A stretch of 16,650 nucleotides of DNA from JAZGHN01 sp964496725. Its GTDB lineage: Bacteria > Chloroflexota > Dehalococcoidia > Dehalococcoidales > E44-bin46. Of this stretch, positions 13,510-16,650 are shown in pieces. The notes below the pieces were generated by a model. That model searched no databases, was not told the origin of the DNA, and saw only the letters and a list, made by a program, of their open reading frames with translations. The DNA is taken from the NCBI GenBank assembly GCA_964496725.1, contig CAZCAS010000015.1, forward strand, positions 1 through 16,650, in the 5' to 3' direction. The translations under genes and the position numbers were made by a program. Within the stretch, counting starts at the first letter, position 1, and each line of letters begins with the position of its first letter.

Positions 13510-14388
13510 TTATCTTCCCATCTTCTTTTTAACTTCTAGCATCCAATCTACGGTGATTTCTGATATACCCTTTTCTCTTGCCTCTTCCTCAATGGTTCGC
13601 TTCGCCATATGGCGCACGAAAAAAGGTATTTTATTGATTGCCTTTTTTGCTTCAGGGGTCCAGAATACTTCTCCCCCTATCCTATCCTCTTTTTCCGGTA
13701 TCTCTATTTCTTTCAAACCGAGCATATTCTTCAAGATAGGGAGCGCGGGTGAGTGATATATGTTTACCATTCGTTTTGCCACGCTCCTAGCCATTTCGAT
13801 TGCCCAGTCGGCGTCTTCTAGTCTTTTCCCCATCCCTGACTTTTTGAGCACTGGGTTAAATTGGTATTCCAGCAGGGAGACACCAACACAAGCAACTTGA
13901 ATTGCTTTGGTGTGAAGGAAGGCTGGGAAGAATGTGTTTAGTGCTGGCTCCATACCAAATCCACCCGCATTGACAATCGAACCAATAAACTTTCCCCTAA
14001 AGATCGTTGATTCCCCGAATAACTGCTTGCCTGCCACCACCTCGTCTTCAGCGAGAAATGCTTTGCCTCTGCCGCCGATGAAATTGCAGAGTATACTTGG
14101 CGGATGAAGACCGTAGACGGGGTAGGAAAAAATAATCCCATTTGACCATCTTATTTTCTCGACAACCTTTAATGTCTCATCCTCATGTTTTTTCAGCTGT
14201 GGGCAAGTTTTACCGGTCATGCATACATTGCATCCCAGGCAGGGCAGTATGTTATAATCGGCGAAATTAATCGCGTCAGTCTCAGCCCCGAGTTCGCGAG
14301 CACACTCGAGTGCTTTCTTTAATAAGAACCAGCTTGCACTTTCCTTCTTGTTCTTTTTATGAGTCCCGCAAACACCCAGGATTTTCAT
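13510..14388 (-). CDS. Iron-sulfur flavoprotein (NADPH-dependent FMN reductase fold) with C-terminal PCP_red-like domain
   Basis: The 292-residue protein begins MKILGVCGTHKKNKKES, the start of the NADPH-dependent FMN reductase/flavodoxin fold. Cys50, Cys53, Cys56 and Cys62 make a CX2CX2CX5C motif, the compact [4Fe-4S] signature of iron-sulfur flavoproteins (Isf). FSYPVYGLHPPSILCNFIGG (about 98-117) resembles the FMN-binding segment of the fold. After a middle region of less certain nature, residues 242-292 (FWTPEAKKAINKIPFFVRHM, then KRTIEEEAREKGISEITVD) closely match what I know as the PCP_red domain, the helical C-terminal module of the BchB/ChlB protochlorophyllide reductase subunit. The domain call is from memory. 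Reductive electron transfer is likely; the partner is unknown. The start overlaps the upstream gene by 32 nt, with a GAAGG ribosome binding site. Confidence 0.8.
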   Translation of the reverse strand: MKILGVCGTHKKNKKESASWFLLKKALECARELGAETDAINFADYNILPCLGCNVCMTGKTCPQLKKHEDETLKVVEKIRWSNGIIFSYPVYGLHPPSILCNFIGGRGKAFLAEDEVVAGKQLFGESTIFRGKFIGSIVNAGGFGMEPALNTFFPAFLHTKAIQVACVGVSLLEYQFNPVLKKSGMGKRLEDADWAIEMARSVAKRMVNIYHSPALPILKNMLGLKEIEIPEKEDRIGGEVFWTPEAKKAINKIPFFVRHMAKRTIEEEAREKGISEITVDWMLEVKKKMGR

Positions 14389-15067
14389 CTTGCCTTCTTT
14401 CCCCTTTTATCGGCAGTAAATCGCGGAAGTAGAATGAGTCCTTTGTCACCTGTCTGCCCAGCTTATAGGCTATTTTCTCTTTAAATATCGGTCCATCAAA
14501 GACGAAGGAGTGAAATTCTCCGTTTTCGCCCGCCTGGTCGACATTGGGGGGAAGTTGGGTGGTGAAGCTTTCGTCGATTACTCTGCCTAAAAAACTCTTG
14601 TCAAGGACCTTGGTATCAACGCAGGTGACCACGGCCTTGAAGCCCAGGGCGATAAATGACCGGGTGAGTTCAGTGGTGTCCCTCCCCCATATAGGGAACA
14701 AAGGCTTCATTCCCAGCTTGGATAGATTGTTTTCCCGGTACTCCTTTACCCATTGGAGAAAGATATCACCAAAAATTACCTGAGAGATGCCATCTTGTTT
14801 AAACTCGGTTAGGGTTTCATTCATCCTGGCTTCGTATTCTTCATTGGAAGATGCCTTGGGAATAAATACCTTGTGGAGGGGTAACCCCAGAGATTTTGCC
14901 TGTTGCTCAATCATAATCCTGGGGACGCCGTGCAGGCTGACCCGGTCATAGTCCTCGGTAACGGTAGTGAGCAGGGATACTATTTCGTATCTTTGGCTTT
15001 TTTGGATTTCATATAGAGTCATGGCGCTATCCTTGCCACCACTCCAGGAAAGGAGCACCTTTTCCAT
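14357..15067 (-). CDS. Dph6-like PP-loop ATP pyrophosphatase (diphthine--ammonia ligase family)
   Basis: The 236-residue protein has the PP-loop SGGKDS at residues 9-14, GDIF at 100-103 and the family-typical GENGEFHSFVFDGPIF at 180-195, placing it in the ATP_bind_4/Dph6 family (MJ0570-like). Dph6 amidates diphthine on eukaryotic and archaeal EF-2 using ATP and ammonium. Bacteria lack diphthamide, so the substrate here is unknown; the family is thought to adenylate a carboxyl or carbonyl-type group. Its ATG overlaps the metK stop by one base (TAATG), so it is coupled to SAM synthesis. The last 14 residues or so (ERRQDENPGCLRDS) are probably dictated by the overlap with the next gene. Function beyond ATP pyrophosphatase chemistry is unresolved. 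Confidence 0.85.
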   Translation of the reverse strand: MEKVLLSWSGGKDSAMTLYEIQKSQRYEIVSLLTTVTEDYDRVSLHGVPRIMIEQQAKSLGLPLHKVFIPKASSNEEYEARMNETLTEFKQDGISQVIFGDIFLQWVKEYRENNLSKLGMKPLFPIWGRDTTELTRSFIALGFKAVVTCVDTKVLDKSFLGRVIDESFTTQLPPNVDQAGENGEFHSFVFDGPIFKEKIAYKLGRQVTKDSFYFRDLLPIKGERRQDENPGCLRDS

Positions 15068-16281
15068 TATCCCTTACCCAACGCTTCTTTTCGGAGGATT
15101 TTGGCTTTGTCGGTCTTCTCCCAAGGGAGGTTGAGGTCATCTCGCCCGAAGTGCCCATAGCAGGCGGTCTGCCGGTAAATAGGGTGGCGGAGGTTGAGGG
15201 TGCGGATAATGGCTTCAGGTCTGAGGTCAAAATGTTTATTAATCAGGTCGAGTAATACTGCTTGGTCAACCTTAGCCGTACCAAAGGTTTCTACGGAGAT
15301 AGAAAGCGGGTGAGCCACACCGATAACATAGGAGACCTGGAGTTCTAACCGTTCGGCTAGCCCGGCAGCCACCATGTTCTTGGCTATGTAGCGGGCGGCA
15401 TAAGCTGCTGAGCGGTCGACCTTGGTCGGGTCTTTCCCTGAGAAAGCACCACCGCCGTGCCGAGCTATGCCGCCGTAGGTGTCAACTAATATCTTACGGC
15501 CGGTGAAACCGGTGTCGGATACAGGCCCGCCGATGACAAACCGGCCAGTGGCGTTGACATAATATTTAGTTTGGTTGTCAAGTAATGCAGGAGGAACAAC
15601 CACCTTGATTACCTGCTCAATAATATCCTTTTCGATTTTGTCATGGCTGATGTCGGGGTCATGTTGGGCTCCTATTACCACGCTGGCAATTCGCTTGGGG
15701 ATGCCGTTGTGGTATTCTACTGTTACCTGCGATTTCCCATCGGGGCGTAGATAGGGTAGGGTCTTATCCTTTCTAACCTGGGCTAGATGGCGACATAGCT
15801 TATGTGACAGAGAAATAGGCATGGGCATAAGCTCGGGGGTCTCATTACAGGCGAAGCCGATCATCATCCCCTGATCACCAGCGCCAATCTTATCTAGGTC
15901 ATTTGCCGCTGAGGCCGTTTTTGCTTCCTGTGATTTATCCACCCCCCGGGCGATATCGGCGGATTGCTCGCTGATGGAGACCAGCACTCCACAGGATTGA
16001 TGGTCAAAGCCATATTCAGGTTTGGTATAGCCTACATCGTGGACTACCGCTCTTACTATCCGGGGGATTTCAACATAGCAATTGGTGGTAATCTCACCCA
16101 TCACAATTATCAACCCGTTGGTTATCGCTGTCTCACAGGCTACTCTGGCATATGGGTCCTTACTCAGGATAGCGTCCAGAATAGCATCTGATATATGGTC
16201 GCATAGCTTATCAGGATGCCCTTCGGTAACCGATTCCGAAGTGAGCATATAGGTGGGAGAGCTATTAAAACTGTTTGACAT
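15067..16281 (-). CDS. metK: S-adenosylmethionine synthetase
   Basis: The 404-residue enzyme makes S-adenosylmethionine from methionine and ATP. Family landmarks are SESVTEGHPDKLCDHISDAI at the N-terminus (His22, Asp24), GAGDQG at 133-138, and GGGAFSGKDPTKVDRS at 276-291, the glycine-rich P-loop-like segment. This is the bacterial/eukaryotic type rather than the divergent archaeal type. ATG 16281 has AAAGGAGG (16286-16293) four nt upstream, overlapping the ahcY stop. Lying next to ahcY, it completes the SAM cycle: MetK makes SAM and AhcY removes the methyltransferase product. Length and motifs are normal. Confidence 0.97.
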   Translation of the reverse strand: MSNSFNSSPTYMLTSESVTEGHPDKLCDHISDAILDAILSKDPYARVACETAITNGLIIVMGEITTNCYVEIPRIVRAVVHDVGYTKPEYGFDHQSCGVLVSISEQSADIARGVDKSQEAKTASAANDLDKIGAGDQGMMIGFACNETPELMPMPISLSHKLCRHLAQVRKDKTLPYLRPDGKSQVTVEYHNGIPKRIASVVIGAQHDPDISHDKIEKDIIEQVIKVVVPPALLDNQTKYYVNATGRFVIGGPVSDTGFTGRKILVDTYGGIARHGGGAFSGKDPTKVDRSAAYAARYIAKNMVAAGLAERLELQVSYVIGVAHPLSISVETFGTAKVDQAVLLDLINKHFDLRPEAIIRTLNLRHPIYRQTACYGHFGRDDLNLPWEKTDKAKILRKEALGKG

Positions 16282-16292
16282 TTTTCCTCCTT

Positions 16293-16650
16293 TTATGTTC
16301 CTTCCTCCCAGCTGGTCAGGTATTTTTCTTGCTCTGGGGTTAAACTATCAATATTAATGCCCATGGAGTTTAGTTTTAATCGGGCCACCTGTTTATCTAT
16401 TTCTTCTGGTACGGGATAGACTTTGGGCTGGAGTTTGTTCTGATTCTTGACTACGTATTCCAGACATAGGGCTTGGTTGGCGAAGCTCATATCCATAACG
16501 GTGGGGGGGTGCCCTTCAGCGGCAGCCAGGTTAATCAATCTTCCCTCTCCCAGCAGGTATAAGCGGCGTTCATCGTTGAGGGTGTATTCCTCGGTGAAGG
16601 GTCGTATCTGCCGCTTGCTGCGAGCCAGCTTTTCCAGGGCGGGGATGTTT
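16293..16650 (-). CDS. ahcY: Adenosylhomocysteinase, C-terminal part
   Basis: The frame is open from the right edge to TAA 16295-16293 and covers about the last 118 residues. Diagnostic segments are LLGEGRLINLAAAEGHP, MDMSFANQALCLEYVVKN and KVYPVPEEIDKQVARLK, all typical of S-adenosylhomocysteine hydrolase. It cleaves S-adenosylhomocysteine to adenosine and homocysteine. The C-terminus stops at EKYLTSWEEGT, as in archaeal and Thermotoga-type enzymes; it lacks the extra tail ending in a KPDHYRY-like sequence that in the classical type reaches the NAD site of the next subunit. metK starts 11 nt further on. The N-terminal catalytic domain is not visible. Confidence 0.95.
   Translation of the reverse strand, partial: NIPALEKLARSKRQIRPFTEEYTLNDERRLYLLGEGRLINLAAAEGHPPTVMDMSFANQALCLEYVVKNQNKLQPKVYPVPEEIDKQVARLKLNSMGINIDSLTPEQEKYLTSWEEGT

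Noticed and set aside
1..16650. Search for CRISPR arrays, tRNA genes, transposases, phage genes, toxin-antitoxin pairs and attachment sites
   Set aside because: I read the gaps and gene ends and saw none. Coding is nearly continuous with recognisable housekeeping genes, and no gap is large enough for a tRNA.

Overview
The window is a bacterial chromosome segment, densely packed with genes on two converging strands. The plus-strand half (about 1-11685) is the distal part of the S10-spc-alpha ribosomal protein super-operon. The minus-strand half (about 11696-16650) is a six-gene cluster built around the S-adenosylmethionine (SAM) cycle, sugar phosphate metabolism and two less well understood proteins. 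No gap between genes exceeds about 35 bases. I see no tRNA, rRNA, insertion sequence, CRISPR array or long repeat.

Organism: the gene order (spc cluster with adk-map-infA-rpmJ after secY, then rpsM-rpsK-rpsD-rpoA-rplQ-truA-rplM-rpsI) is the arrangement of Gram-positive-like bacteria and Chloroflexota, not of Proteobacteria. A zinc-binding 61-residue uS14, an archaeal-like short adenosylhomocysteinase C-terminus, a Dph6-like PP-loop enzyme and an iron-sulfur flavoprotein point to an anaerobe. My best guess is Chloroflexota, class Dehalococcoidia or a relative. This is an inference from style and context, not a search result.

Layout of the plus strand: the 3' end of rpsQ; rplN, rplX, rplE, rpsZ (uS14), rpsH, rplF, rplR, rpsE, rpmD, rplO, secY, adk, map, infA, rpmJ, rpsM, rpsK, rpsD, rpoA, rplQ, truA, rplM, rpsI. 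All are co-directional with gaps of 0-34 nt or overlaps of up to 20 nt, so one long transcript with much translational coupling is likely. The products are ribosomal proteins, the membrane translocon, initiation factor IF-1, methionine removal from new proteins, the RNA polymerase alpha subunit, tRNA pseudouridylation and adenylate kinase. Ten of 23 visible starts on this strand are best read as GTG, TTG or rarer codons. Two genes (rpsE and truA) have a strong Shine-Dalgarno sequence correctly spaced not from their only standard start codon but from a CTG and an ACG respectively.

Layout of the minus strand, in transcription order from the right edge: ahcY (C-terminal part only), metK, a Dph6-like ATP pyrophosphatase, an iron-sulfur flavoprotein with a C-terminal PCP_red-type helical domain, a phosphoglucomutase/phosphomannomutase, and a small mannose-6-phosphate isomerase-like cupin. 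Spacing (1-nt overlap, 32-nt overlap, 11-14 nt gaps) says they form one operon. AhcY and MetK make and recycle SAM; the mutase and cupin fit sugar-phosphate supply. The roles of the PP-loop protein and the flavoprotein are not established.

The two transcription units meet tail to tail with only 10 nt between stop codons, with no classical terminator visible. Overall this is mostly core-genome sequence. The items most worth a second look are the flavoprotein fusion, the PP-loop protein coupled to metK, and the two apparent non-standard start codons. I do not see a clear new defence or mobile system here.
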